Source: Nonlabens dokdonensis DSW-6
Lineage (GTDB): Bacteria; Bacteroidota; Bacteroidia; Flavobacteriales; Flavobacteriaceae
Length of the DNA: 64,000 nucleotides
Direction: 5' to 3'
Assembly (NCBI RefSeq): GCF_000332115.1
Contig: NC_020156.1
Location: 2,729,501-2,793,500, forward strand
Numbering within the stretch: the stretch's first letter is position 1; each line of letters starts with the position of its first letter. The notes under the pieces were generated by a model. It was not told where the DNA came from, did not search any database, and worked only from the letters and a program-made list of their open reading frames with translations. Positions 54,611 to 62,723 of the stretch are shown here, piece by piece. Both the position numbers and the translations under genes were made by a program.

Positions 54611-56575
54611 TTACTCAACCATCAATTTCTCCACAACTGTTCGATTACCGTCCTTTAATTGGACTAAGTACATTCCAGATGCTAGATTATGATTAATATT
54701 TGTGTCTTGTGTAAGCTTTTGCGAAAGCGTAATTCTTCCAAATGCATCATAAATTATCACATCTATAGGATTACTGATATTTTGTATCTTCAGTACATTT
54801 TTTGATGGGTTGGGACTTAAAACGATTTGAGAAAGCTCTTCACTATTTTCAGAAAGTGTGAAATTTTGCCCTACTAAATTTCCGTAGATATATTCGGCAA
54901 GATCTGGATTATCGATGAAGGGATTTCTATTTATTTGCCATCCATAAATCACGTTATTGCGATTCATTTCAAAATCATCCGGTGGATCGTTTCTATGCCA
55001 CTGCAATAAAGTGGCTAGATCTCCTAATTGTCCAACGGTGGAATTAGGTGGATTACCATTTACTAAAGCTAGATTATTGAATCTATGGTCCATATAAAAT
55101 AATGCTCGAGCTACATCACCATGCCAGCTACCTTGTGAACCAGCTGGTCCATTATATTCTGGAAAATCATCGTTTCCTCTAGAGCTGTTTTCAGGTCCAT
55201 CTGTAGCTCTCAAATGGTGCGCATCGCTGTTACCATGGCGCAGGCTGTCTGCATTAGTTTCTGTCCATACCGACATACCATCATTAGTCTCGTCGTATTC
55301 AATAGAAAAGAAGGCTCCTCTAGATCGTGACCAGATGTGTTCTCTGTTCCATTTTCCTGTATTAGTACTTCCAGTTTGGAAATCAATTACTCTTCTTTCC
55401 TGTTCTGTATACATCAACCAGACATTATTAGAATTTAATGGAGATACATCTGCTTGTTTTAAAATATCTGTTACATCATCATAAGTATGAATACGTACAG
55501 CAAACTCTTCTGAAATGAGGTCCGTAATCGCTTGTTCTAGTTGTGGAGACGCTAGATTATCAAGCGAACTGTAGTAATTTGCAGGTGCTGTGCTTGCTAC
55601 ATTACCATAAGTAGGTGCTAATGGTGTCCCGTAATTTGCTACTTGAAAATCGTTATCAATAACAAAAATTTCTTCATTATCCTTTAAGCGTTTGAAACCT
55701 ACAGGTAGGTTATTATCAAGATCTATTTCAAGAGTTTCGTCTCCTTCATCTATAGCGTCGTCTACGATGGTAAATGAAAGCGTGGTACTCGTTTGTCCAG
55801 CAGGAATAGTGAAAGAGCTCGCACCAGTATAATCTGCGCTATTAAAACTAAAATTATTTAATGAGAATCCTAAAATAAAATCGGCTGTAGGAGCTTGTGT
55901 TAATGAAAAAGTGATATCAAAAGTATCTGGCTCTGTTAGTTCTGTTTCACTTGCTGTAAAACTAAGACCATTATAGGTAGGAACAGTCGCATCGTTTAAA
56001 GAATGTGGAGTAGGAGCTTTAGTCTCATAAGTACCATCTGCTTTGCGTTGCACCGATTCTGTAGTTTTGTTTCCGTTTTCATTCTCGTTGTACTGCACAT
56101 TGATTCCTAACAAATTCATTAAAGCCATATTATCAGCATCATCTGTGTCGTAAATAAGTGCGTCCACAAGATCCATTTGATTTGCAAATGTTCTGTCTGG
56201 CCAGTCGGTATCATCGCCTCTGTAAATAGCTACAGCGTCTGCTCCTAATTGTATATTACTTTCGGCTATGTAACGATCTGGAACTGGAGAAACTAGAGAG
56301 CTTCCTAATACAACAAGTCCATTAGCATCTGTAGTAAGTCCATCCAGATCGACAGCATAATAGGAGCGCCCCATGCCGCTATTTACACTAGAAGATCCAT
56401 TAAAGAATACTAAAACAAAGCTGTTTAGTGAATAAAATGGAGTATCTGATTTTAGTTCCACAAATTGCATATCGTTAGTTCCAGGTGTATCTGCATCTAA
56501 CTCGTTGATGACTACTTGTGATTCCGCTTTCGCGAAAGCGAGAACAACACAAATAGCAAACCATAATTTTTTCAT
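54611..56575 (-). CDS. Secreted endonuclease I family nuclease with T9SS sorting tail
   Basis: 654 residues from the ATG at 56575 (MKKLWFAICVV); earlier ATGs in the frame lie outside any signal peptide. Order: signal peptide whose end AFAKAES is read from a palindromic repeat; lamin-tail-like domain (VVINELDADTPGTNDMQFVELKS); Calx-beta domain (about 245-345); endonuclease I domain with WNREHIWSRSRG and the downstream HHLRATDG and NDDFPEY parts; C-terminal type IX secretion sorting domain (LSPNPSKNVLKI to the end, with GMYLVQLKDG). It probably degrades extracellular DNA for nutrients. The downstream terminator is clear. A degenerate palindrome also underlies the segment ITLSQKL near the C-terminus. 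Confidence 0.93.
   Translation of the reverse strand: MKKLWFAICVVLAFAKAESQVVINELDADTPGTNDMQFVELKSDTPFYSLNSFVLVFFNGSSSVNSGMGRSYYAVDLDGLTTDANGLVVLGSSLVSPVPDRYIAESNIQLGADAVAIYRGDDTDWPDRTFANQMDLVDALIYDTDDADNMALMNLLGINVQYNENENGNKTTESVQRKADGTYETKAPTPHSLNDATVPTYNGLSFTASETELTEPDTFDITFSLTQAPTADFILGFSLNNFSFNSADYTGASSFTIPAGQTSTTLSFTIVDDAIDEGDETLEIDLDNNLPVGFKRLKDNEEIFVIDNDFQVANYGTPLAPTYGNVASTAPANYYSSLDNLASPQLEQAITDLISEEFAVRIHTYDDVTDILKQADVSPLNSNNVWLMYTEQERRVIDFQTGSTNTGKWNREHIWSRSRGAFFSIEYDETNDGMSVWTETNADSLRHGNSDAHHLRATDGPENSSRGNDDFPEYNGPAGSQGSWHGDVARALFYMDHRFNNLALVNGNPPNSTVGQLGDLATLLQWHRNDPPDDFEMNRNNVIYGWQINRNPFIDNPDLAEYIYGNLVGQNFTLSENSEELSQIVLSPNPSKNVLKIQNISNPIDVIIYDAFGRITLSQKLTQDTNINHNLASGMYLVQLKDGNRTVVEKLMVE
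56522..56545. repeat. Palindromic repeat forming the end of a signal peptide
   Basis: Full copy read on the minus strand as VLAFAKAES inside the endonuclease gene, right at the expected signal-peptide cleavage region. Confidence 0.93.
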
Positions 56576-56681
56576 ATTCAGGGGTTTTTTTGCAAAAATA
56601 CCAAATATTAAAGGTTTTATATGATAAGAAATGGTTAAGTGATTTTGGCAAATTGTTGTGAGGACAGTAAAGGGAAATATG

Positions 56682-56689
56682 TAAGTTTG
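56682..56689 (+). promoter_or_regulatory. TAnnTTTG -7 box for the DUF3095 gene
   Basis: TAAGTTTG ends 3 bases before the ATG at 56693, again pointing to a leaderless transcript. Confidence 0.45.
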
Positions 56690-56692
56690 AGT

Positions 56693-57859
56693 ATGCAGAG
56701 CACACACCATACTTTTTATCAAGATTTACACTTGCATTATGGTAAGTTACATGAGCTTGTTGCTGATGAACAAGTGTTTTCTAAAGTACCAGATTCTTGG
56801 AACATTATTGTAACTGATGTTGAAAATTCTACTAAAGCGATAAGTGAAGGGAAACAACAAGTTGTAAACCTAGCCGCTACTGGAAGTATTGTAGCCTGCT
56901 TAAATATTTCTCGTGAAGCAGGAATTGAGATTCCATTTTTCTTTGGAGGTGATGGGGCCACAATTATAGTTCCTGATGAGATTCTAGAAGAATGTTTATT
57001 TGCTTTGCAACTGCATCAAGAAAGATGCTCTATTTCTTTTGAATTCTATTTACGTGTAGGACATCGCAAAGTAGGAGCGATGATAGAAAATGGCGGCAGC
57101 CTAAAAATCTTAAAATACAAACGCAACGATTTGCACATCATGCCTATCATTTTAGGTGATGCCTTGCAAATGGCAGAAGATGCTATAAAATCTAATAAGC
57201 AGGAGATTACTGCAAAAGACCTTCCTTATAACTTGAATCTTGAAGGAATGGAATGCAAATGGGATAAAATAAAGCCTCCGAGAAATGAAAACGAGATTCT
57301 AACATTGATCATTCAGGCAACGACTGTCGCTCATCAATCAAAAGTATATAGTAAAGTTCTTAAAAAGATAGATGAAATATATGGTGAAGACGTCATTAGA
57401 CATCCTATTACTGCCAAAAGGTTAAAAATGGTTCATAAACTGAGCCGCCTTAAGGATGAGGTAAAAATGAAGTTTGATCAAATCACTACGACTAAGCTAG
57501 CCGCTAGCTGGTGGCGCACTGTTATGGGAAGCTGGTTTACAAAATACACCAGTTCTGGAAGAAATTACCTTAATGATTTGATTCAGCTTACTGAGACACT
57601 TCTGCTTGACGGAGCTATAAATACCGTTATTAGCGGCAAACAGAGTCAGCGTGAGCAATTGCTAGATTACCTAGACCGTCTTGAGGACAATGGCTCTATA
57701 GTTTATGGATTTTACTGCAGCACGAGTAGTATTCTTTCTTGTTTTGTTACCGCTATAGATGATTATCACATCCATTTCTTAGATGGAGATAACGGTGGTT
57801 ATACACAAGCATCAAAAGTCCTTAAGCCAAAACTGCGCAGGCAGCAGTTATCTGAGTAG
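56693..57859 (+). CDS. DUF3095 protein with class III cyclase-like fold
   Basis: 388 residues from the ATG at 56693 (MQSTHHTFYQDLHLHY); the frame is open 18 codons upstream but without a sensible start. The part IIVTDVENSTKAISEGKQQ followed by FFFGGDGATIIVP has the aspartate-containing beta-turn and GDG pattern of class III nucleotide cyclases, so a nucleotide-cyclase-like catalytic core is plausible. The C-terminal half (from KMKFDQITTTKLAASWWRTVMGSW) is special to DUF3095. Activity has not been shown to my knowledge. Convergent with the acyltransferase gene (5-bp gap). Confidence 0.85.
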   Translation: MQSTHHTFYQDLHLHYGKLHELVADEQVFSKVPDSWNIIVTDVENSTKAISEGKQQVVNLAATGSIVACLNISREAGIEIPFFFGGDGATIIVPDEILEECLFALQLHQERCSISFEFYLRVGHRKVGAMIENGGSLKILKYKRNDLHIMPIILGDALQMAEDAIKSNKQEITAKDLPYNLNLEGMECKWDKIKPPRNENEILTLIIQATTVAHQSKVYSKVLKKIDEIYGEDVIRHPITAKRLKMVHKLSRLKDEVKMKFDQITTTKLAASWWRTVMGSWFTKYTSSGRNYLNDLIQLTETLLLDGAINTVISGKQSQREQLLDYLDRLEDNGSIVYGFYCSTSSILSCFVTAIDDYHIHFLDGDNGGYTQASKVLKPKLRRQQLSE

Positions 57860-57864
57860 TTTTT

Positions 57865-58926
57865 TTAGTTCCACTTGTTTCTTATCCATTTATTCATAGG
57901 TATTTCAAAATACTTATGACTGATAAACGCACCTAGTATGCTTAAAAATAGAAGCAAAATAATGATAGTCAAATCGTTTGAGAATATGTTGAACCGACCG
58001 TTTCCTAGTGTAAAATATCGCAGCACTAAATGATGCACCATATAAAAACCAAAACTGATCTCGCCTAGCCAAATAGCCAATCTATAACTTAGTAGTCTCG
58101 ATAAAACTCCTTGTTGAAACGCAAAAACGTAGATAATTCCTATCATAGGAATCCAATAATAGGAACTGTAAAGGTATGTTTCCATAACGCTGTTGCGAAA
58201 ACTAAAAAACAATATGAATACTCCAATGGCTAGAAATTCTAACCAAGCAAAATTTACTTGTTTTTTTCTTTTTAGAGATAGTACATACAAATCATAAAGA
58301 ATTATTCCCAAAATGAAATCTACTAATCTAAATATAGGATTGATATAAAATAAACCATGATGCAATTCTTTGTCGATAAAAAGCGGAAGCACTATTATCG
58401 CTACTATTAAAAGTAGCGATATGATATACTTTAGCAGCTTTTTTCTACTCAGAAACTTTAATAAAAAAGGAAAACACAAATAGAAAAATAATTCGCAAGA
58501 AATACTCCAAGATGGACCATTAAAAGAAAAGAAAAATTCTTTAATAGGTAAGTAGGCTTGGGTTAAGGAGACGTTAGAAAGTCCTAATAAAATACCCTTT
58601 CCATTTATTTCTTGTCCCCAAAACATTAGAGGGATTGCTATTATAAAAGTGGCAAAATGTAATGGGTAAACACGTGCTAAGCGTGCTAGAAAATACTTCT
58701 TATTCTCTTTTTTGTTGGTATTAATTTTATCACGATACACGTGAGTTAGGATAAAACCGCTTAAAATAAAAAAGAAACTAACACCTATATAGCCATGAAT
58801 AAGAACTTGGTTATAGAGGTCTTTCAAGAATTCATTAGAACTTATTTTGAGGAAATTTAAATGTGATACAAAAACCATCAACGCAAATAAAAAGCGTAAG
58901 GACGTTAATGGTTTAAGATGGGACAT
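57865..58926 (-). CDS. Acyltransferase 3 family membrane protein
   Basis: 353-residue membrane O-acyltransferase of the OafA/YrhL/NolL type that acylates sugars or envelope polymers. It starts MSHLKPLTSLRFLFALMVFVSHL with the catalytic-type histidine in the first helix. FILSGFILTHVYRDK and FLARLARVYPLHF are family signatures; about ten helices follow. The ATG at 58926 is chosen over one 45 bases upstream. It overlaps the preceding gene by 14 bases, so the two are probably translated together. The acceptor is unknown. Confidence 0.92.
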   Translation of the reverse strand: MSHLKPLTSLRFLFALMVFVSHLNFLKISSNEFLKDLYNQVLIHGYIGVSFFFILSGFILTHVYRDKINTNKKENKKYFLARLARVYPLHFATFIIAIPLMFWGQEINGKGILLGLSNVSLTQAYLPIKEFFFSFNGPSWSISCELFFYLCFPFLLKFLSRKKLLKYIISLLLIVAIIVLPLFIDKELHHGLFYINPIFRLVDFILGIILYDLYVLSLKRKKQVNFAWLEFLAIGVFILFFSFRNSVMETYLYSSYYWIPMIGIIYVFAFQQGVLSRLLSYRLAIWLGEISFGFYMVHHLVLRYFTLGNGRFNIFSNDLTIIILLLFLSILGAFISHKYFEIPMNKWIRNKWN

Positions 58927-59476
58927 TGTTTTTTTGAGCAAGATAAACAAACAAGCCGTTAAAATAAGCATGCATTTTACTTGTACTATAACGTAAAAAC
59001 AGAATAGGAATTAAAAATGTAAAAATGGTAAAAAGTATTAAAAATGGTATTAATACTAGAACCCAACGATCTAAAAATACTAAACTGATTAAAGCCTGCA
59101 AAAGAAATAAAATCAAAAACATACCTACCATAACGAAGTAAATTTTATGGATTATTTTTAACGAACTTACCTTTACTATAATCTCAATACCATCAGAATT
59201 TTGATTGATAAAGCCATTAATTATCGCACTGTGTTTACCAAAGTCAAACAGTTGCGCTTTATGTTTAATTTGAAAATGTTTATCGGTAACCATTCCTTTA
59301 ATATAGGTACGATGATCTGAAGAAAAGATATCTTCTAAATCCGAAAATATTCCTATCTCGCTGTATGGAGTCATCGCACCCAACTTACTTGCAAATTGAA
59401 AAGCAGTTAGTGGCAACTGCAATTTGAAATAGGAGGTGATGCCAAATTTTTGGGCATAATGATCAGTACTTTTCAA
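58913..59476 (-). CDS. Hypothetical membrane protein, 187 aa
   Basis: Unrecognised. A soluble N-terminal part of about 110 residues (SDLEDIFSSDHRTYIKGMVTDKHFQIKHKAQLFDFGKHSAIINGFI) is followed by two or three membrane helices (VMVGMFLILFLLQALISLVFL and VLVLIPFLILFTIFTFLIPILFL). The build resembles other small Bacteroidota proteins with a cytoplasmic beta domain and a helix hairpin. It overlaps the acyltransferase gene by 14 bases, suggesting a joint function in envelope modification, but this is only positional evidence. Confidence 0.75.
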   Translation of the reverse strand: MKSTDHYAQKFGITSYFKLQLPLTAFQFASKLGAMTPYSEIGIFSDLEDIFSSDHRTYIKGMVTDKHFQIKHKAQLFDFGKHSAIINGFINQNSDGIEIIVKVSSLKIIHKIYFVMVGMFLILFLLQALISLVFLDRWVLVLIPFLILFTIFTFLIPILFLRYSTSKMHAYFNGLFVYLAQKNNVPS

Positions 59477-59527
59477 AAAAGAGGTTCTTCTTGTTTTATA
59501 GAAGATAAATCCAGAATAATCTTGAGA

Positions 59528-60064
59528 CTATTGTTTGGTCTTGATAATTTCAAAAGAGTCTTGAAATCTTTTGATGCTTGTGTTATTGTCATTATCTGTC
59601 ATACAAATAACTTGCGTAATAAACATGGAGTTATTCACTAATGTAGTATTTAAATACACAAATGCACCAGCTATCTCAATCTTCACATTTCGAGAAGCAT
59701 AACCATTAAACTTAACAGATTTATCATAAACTAACTCACCATTTAAATTACTTCTTGCGCCTTCAACAGCTCCATCTAGTACACTTTTGATCTTTTCGTC
59801 AGTTGCGTTTGCAAATTGCTCTGCAGGATAATCTGATCTTATAATACTGTAAACTGCGTTATCATCTCCACTTTCAGGTGCATACATTACCATATGCATA
59901 TCTAAAGTACCAACAGCCGTATCTACTTTTTCTACTGTTTTCTTAGGTGTATTGGGAAAATCTGCTCTAAACTGAAGGGTTTCATTTTTATATACTTCCC
60001 ATTCTTGTGCGTTTACTTGTAGGGTTGTGAAAAGTAGAATTGCAGTAATGTAAAAAAATCTCAT
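59528..60064 (-). CDS. Exported hypothetical protein, 178 aa
   Basis: Signal peptide MRFFYITAILLFTTLQVNAQ. The mature part begins EWEVYKNETLQFRADFPNTPKKTVEKVDTAVGTLDMHMVMYAPE, a PsbP-like opening (strand, RxxFPxxP) seen in many exported Bacteroidota proteins, and ends in RFQDSFEII, also usual for that group. Periplasmic; no enzyme motif. A TACATTTG box lies 22 bases upstream of the ATG. It stands just before the acyltransferase pair and may or may not be co-transcribed with it. Confidence 0.82.
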   Translation of the reverse strand: MRFFYITAILLFTTLQVNAQEWEVYKNETLQFRADFPNTPKKTVEKVDTAVGTLDMHMVMYAPESGDDNAVYSIIRSDYPAEQFANATDEKIKSVLDGAVEGARSNLNGELVYDKSVKFNGYASRNVKIEIAGAFVYLNTTLVNNSMFITQVICMTDNDNNTSIKRFQDSFEIIKTKQ

Positions 60065-60086
60065 AATTTTAGTTTAATTGATGTAA

Positions 60087-60094
60087 CAAATGTA
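60087..60094 (-). promoter_or_regulatory. TAnnTTTG -7 box for the exported protein gene
   Basis: TACATTTG on the minus strand, 22 bases before the ATG at 60064. Confidence 0.45.
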
Positions 60095-60266
60095 ACAGAC
60101 TCTTAGCCGTTAATCTATAAGGCAACTGCCTTATCATTGCTAAATATACACTTAATTGTTAATTTAGGTAAAAGATGGATAAAAGACTACGTTAATAAGC
60201 ATGCAATTATCTGTTAAACCAAGCTCTCAGAATCAGATACCATTCATATTGTATTATCTTACTTTT

Positions 60267-60911
60267 ATGGAAAAAGTATTAATAGCAGGTGCAACAGGTA
60301 CCACAGGAAAACAAGTAGTAAATTTATTAAATGAGTCTCAATATTTTGAACCAATTGCGATGATCCGTAAGGAAGATCAAAAAGCACAGTTTGAAGCCCA
60401 AAATGTGAAATGGATCATGGGAGATTTATCCGAAGATATTTCACATACTTGTGAGAATGTCGATAAAGTAGTATTTGCAGCTGGATCTGGAGGGAAAAAA
60501 GTAGTAGAGATTGATCAAGAAGGAGCTAAAAAGCTAATTGATGCTTCACAAAAACATAATATCAAAAAATTTGTAATGTTAAGCTCTATGGGAGCAGACC
60601 AACCTGAAGAAGCAGAAGACTTACAAGAGTATTTGGAAGCAAAACACAACGCAGACAAATATTTAAAGAATAGTAACTTAAATTATACTATTGTGCGTCC
60701 AGGATCATTAACTAATGATGAGGGAACAAATCACATTCAGTTATCCCACAAACTAAACAAGCAAGGAGAAATTTCTAGAGCAGATGTCGCTCAAACTCTA
60801 GCTAGAGTATTGCATGATGATACAGCCAATAAAGAAACTTTTGAGATTTTAAAAGGAGAAACTTTGATTAGCAAAGCAATTGATACTATGAGTAGAGCAA
60901 CTGTGCATTAA
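60267..60911 (+). CDS. Atypical SDR family NAD(P)-binding protein
   Basis: 214 residues from the ATG at 60267 (MEKVLIAGATGTTGKQVV), which places the dinucleotide-binding GATGTTG loop at residues 8-14; the upstream extension of 22 codons is not part of the fold. Further segments: ADQPEEAEDLQEYLEAKHNADKYL with the YxxxK-like lysine region replaced by EAKHNAD, and NYTIVRPGSLTNDEGT, typical of the atypical SDR group that includes YhfK and NmrA-like proteins. It may act as a reductase or redox sensor. A clear terminator follows. Confidence 0.9.
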   Translation: MEKVLIAGATGTTGKQVVNLLNESQYFEPIAMIRKEDQKAQFEAQNVKWIMGDLSEDISHTCENVDKVVFAAGSGGKKVVEIDQEGAKKLIDASQKHNIKKFVMLSSMGADQPEEAEDLQEYLEAKHNADKYLKNSNLNYTIVRPGSLTNDEGTNHIQLSHKLNKQGEISRADVAQTLARVLHDDTANKETFEILKGETLISKAIDTMSRATVH

Positions 60912-60945
60912 GATTATTATAAATACAGTAACTTGAATTCAAATA

Positions 60946-60973
60946 AAAAGCCATTCCGTGAGGAATGGCTTTT
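60946..60973 (+). terminator. Terminator after the SDR gene
   Basis: 12-bp stem AAAAGCCATTCC/GGAATGGCTTTT with a GTGA loop. It lies between convergent genes and can act in both directions. Confidence 0.9.
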
Positions 60974-61003
60974 ACGTTTTAGCTTAGTGAAAGCAAGCTA
61001 GAA

Positions 61004-62455
61004 TTAATAATAAGTAAACCTTCTCACCTTAGCAATGTATTTAGCTAGGCGTATAACTTGATGACTATATCCATATTCATTATCGTACCATACATATATA
61101 ACTACGTTTTTACCGTCAGGCCCTACAATAGTTGCATTAGAGTCATAAATCGATGGCGCGTTAGAACCTACGATATCGCTAGACACTAATTCGTTATCTA
61201 TAGAATATTTGATCTGTTCTACAAGATCACCTTCAAGGGCATATTTCTTTAAAGTAGCATTAAGAGCATCTACAGAAGTGGTGTTTTCTAACTCTAAGTT
61301 TAAAATAGCAAGAGATCCATTAGGAACAGGAACACGTATCGCATTAGATGTCAGTTTCCCTTCAAAAGATGGTAAAGCCTTGCTTACCGCTTTTCCGGCA
61401 CCAGTCTCTGTAATCACCATGTTTAATGCAGCAGCTCTACCGCGACGGTACTTGCTATGCATATTATCTACAAGATTTTGATCATTTGTATATGCATGAA
61501 TGGTTTCTAAATGTCCTTTTACAACACCAAAACTATCTTCAATAGCCTTAAGCACAGGAGTAATCGCATTAGTCGTACAACTTGCAGCAGAAAATATATC
61601 TACTTTATCAGGATCATTTTCTAAATGATTAACACCATGTACTATATTAGGAACTCCTTTTCCTGGTGCCGTAAGTAATACTTTATGAGCACCTTTTGCT
61701 TTTAAGTGACGCGCAAGAGCAACATCATCTCTAAAGGCTCCAGTGTTATCTATAATCAGCGCATTATTTATTCCGTACGCGGTGTAATCTATATCTTCAG
61801 GAGCATTGGCACTGATCATTTTTACAGTTGTTCCATTAACAATTAACGCTTCTTGTTCAAGGTCATAACTTACCGTACCTGAAAAATCTCCATGAACACT
61901 ATCTTGTGCAAGAAGAGACGCTCTTTTTTCTAAAACAGCTTCAGTAATTGCTCCACGAGTAACTACAGCACGCAATCTTAATTGACTTCCTTTACCAGCT
62001 TTGGTCATTAACTCTCGAGCGAGCAGTCTACCTATTCTTCCAAAACCGTAAAGAACCACATCTTTAGGTACTATTTGCTCTGATTTTTGCGCGTCGCCTA
62101 GTTTTTTCATCACAAAACTCATCGCATCTTGCATTTCATTCTCCTCAAGATGGTATTCATAAGTAAGTTTACCGATATCTAGTTTTGCAGGCGGCAAGTC
62201 TAGTGATAACAAAGCCTGCGCGATCTCCACACTATCAAAAACCGAAATAGGCTTCTGTACAAATTTTCCTGCGTACTCGTGTAAATTGATAATTTCACTT
62301 ACGTTTCTATTGATTAATTGATTTCTAAAAAGAACCAATTCAATAGAACGATCATACCATAAATCGCTTACGGCTTTGATAAATGCAACAGCAGCACGTC
62401 GCCTGTCCGTTTGGAAAGCGAGCTCTTTTTCATAAGTATCTATTTGGTTACTCAT
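61004..62455 (-). CDS. gap: Glyceraldehyde-3-phosphate dehydrogenase, long form
   Basis: 483 residues against about 335 for ordinary GAPDH. An N-terminal helical extension of about 130 residues (MSNQIDTYEKELAFQTDRRRAAVAFIKAV) precedes the NAD-binding GFGRIGR. Catalytic C293 is in SAASCTTNAITP; later ETGAGKAV, SNAIRVPVPNGSLAIL and WYDNEYGYSHQV. Long forms with such an extension occur in Bacteroidota and some other groups; whether they work in glycolysis or gluconeogenesis is not clear from sequence. The promoter has a TACTTTTG box and a perfect 18-bp palindrome. Confidence 0.95.
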   Translation of the reverse strand: MSNQIDTYEKELAFQTDRRRAAVAFIKAVSDLWYDRSIELVLFRNQLINRNVSEIINLHEYAGKFVQKPISVFDSVEIAQALLSLDLPPAKLDIGKLTYEYHLEENEMQDAMSFVMKKLGDAQKSEQIVPKDVVLYGFGRIGRLLARELMTKAGKGSQLRLRAVVTRGAITEAVLEKRASLLAQDSVHGDFSGTVSYDLEQEALIVNGTTVKMISANAPEDIDYTAYGINNALIIDNTGAFRDDVALARHLKAKGAHKVLLTAPGKGVPNIVHGVNHLENDPDKVDIFSAASCTTNAITPVLKAIEDSFGVVKGHLETIHAYTNDQNLVDNMHSKYRRGRAAALNMVITETGAGKAVSKALPSFEGKLTSNAIRVPVPNGSLAILNLELENTTSVDALNATLKKYALEGDLVEQIKYSIDNELVSSDIVGSNAPSIYDSNATIVGPDGKNVVIYVWYDNEYGYSHQVIRLAKYIAKVRRFTYY

Positions 62456-62486
62456 AAATGTGGGTTTAATTGTGTTTAATTTTTTG

Positions 62487-62494
62487 CAAAAGTA
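62487..62494 (-). promoter_or_regulatory. TAnnTTTG -7 box for gap
   Basis: TACTTTTG on the minus strand, 31 bases before the ATG at 62455. Confidence 0.55.
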
Positions 62495-62498
62495 AGAA

Positions 62499-62516
62499 TA
62501 CTATAACGTTATAGTA
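62499..62516. promoter_or_regulatory. Perfect 18-bp palindrome in the gap promoter
   Basis: TACTATAACGTTATAGTA is identical on both strands. It begins 4 bases upstream of the -7 box and so would cover the spacer and -33 region, the usual place for a repressor or activator site. It is not related to the dispersed repeat families here. Confidence 0.6.
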
Positions 62517-62572
62517 GAACTATTTATCAATTTTTTATTATTTCCTTTTAGCTAGAAAAACGATGGTTGTAA

Positions 62573-62594
62573 TTCCGCTTTCGCGAAAGCGGAA
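62573..62594. repeat. Palindromic repeat, perfect 22-bp copy
   Basis: Perfect palindrome in the gap between gap and the PadR gene. Confidence 0.95.
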
Positions 62595-62675
62595 CTAAAG
62601 CAATTTCCTAAAACCATTTCAAAGATGTTCACGTCATAAATTTTATCGAGAACTGTATTTTTAACAATCTCTATA

Positions 62676-62705
62676 TTGTTTACATAAGAACCTTATGTAT
62701 ATTTA
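62676..62705 (+). promoter_or_regulatory. Probable promoter of the PadR operon
   Basis: TTG (62676-62678), a 19-base spacer and TATATTTA (62698-62705), one base from the flavobacterial -7 consensus. The first dyad fills the spacer and the second covers the region between the -7 box and the start codon. Confidence 0.55.
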
Positions 62706-62723
62706 CACCTAAGAATCTTAGGT
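62681..62723. promoter_or_regulatory. Two dyad operators of the PadR operon
   Basis: TACATAAG-AAC-CTTATGTA (62681-62699) and ACCTAAG-AAT-CTTAGGT (62707-62723), both with a 3-base spacer and centres 25 bp apart. The second ends on the base before the ATG. Bound protein would block the promoter, as expected for autorepression by the PadR protein encoded next. Confidence 0.65.

Noticed and set aside
56576..56722. Longer N-terminus of the endonuclease precursor (49 extra residues)
   Set aside because: It would bury the signal peptide and overlaps the promoter and start of the divergent DUF3095 gene.
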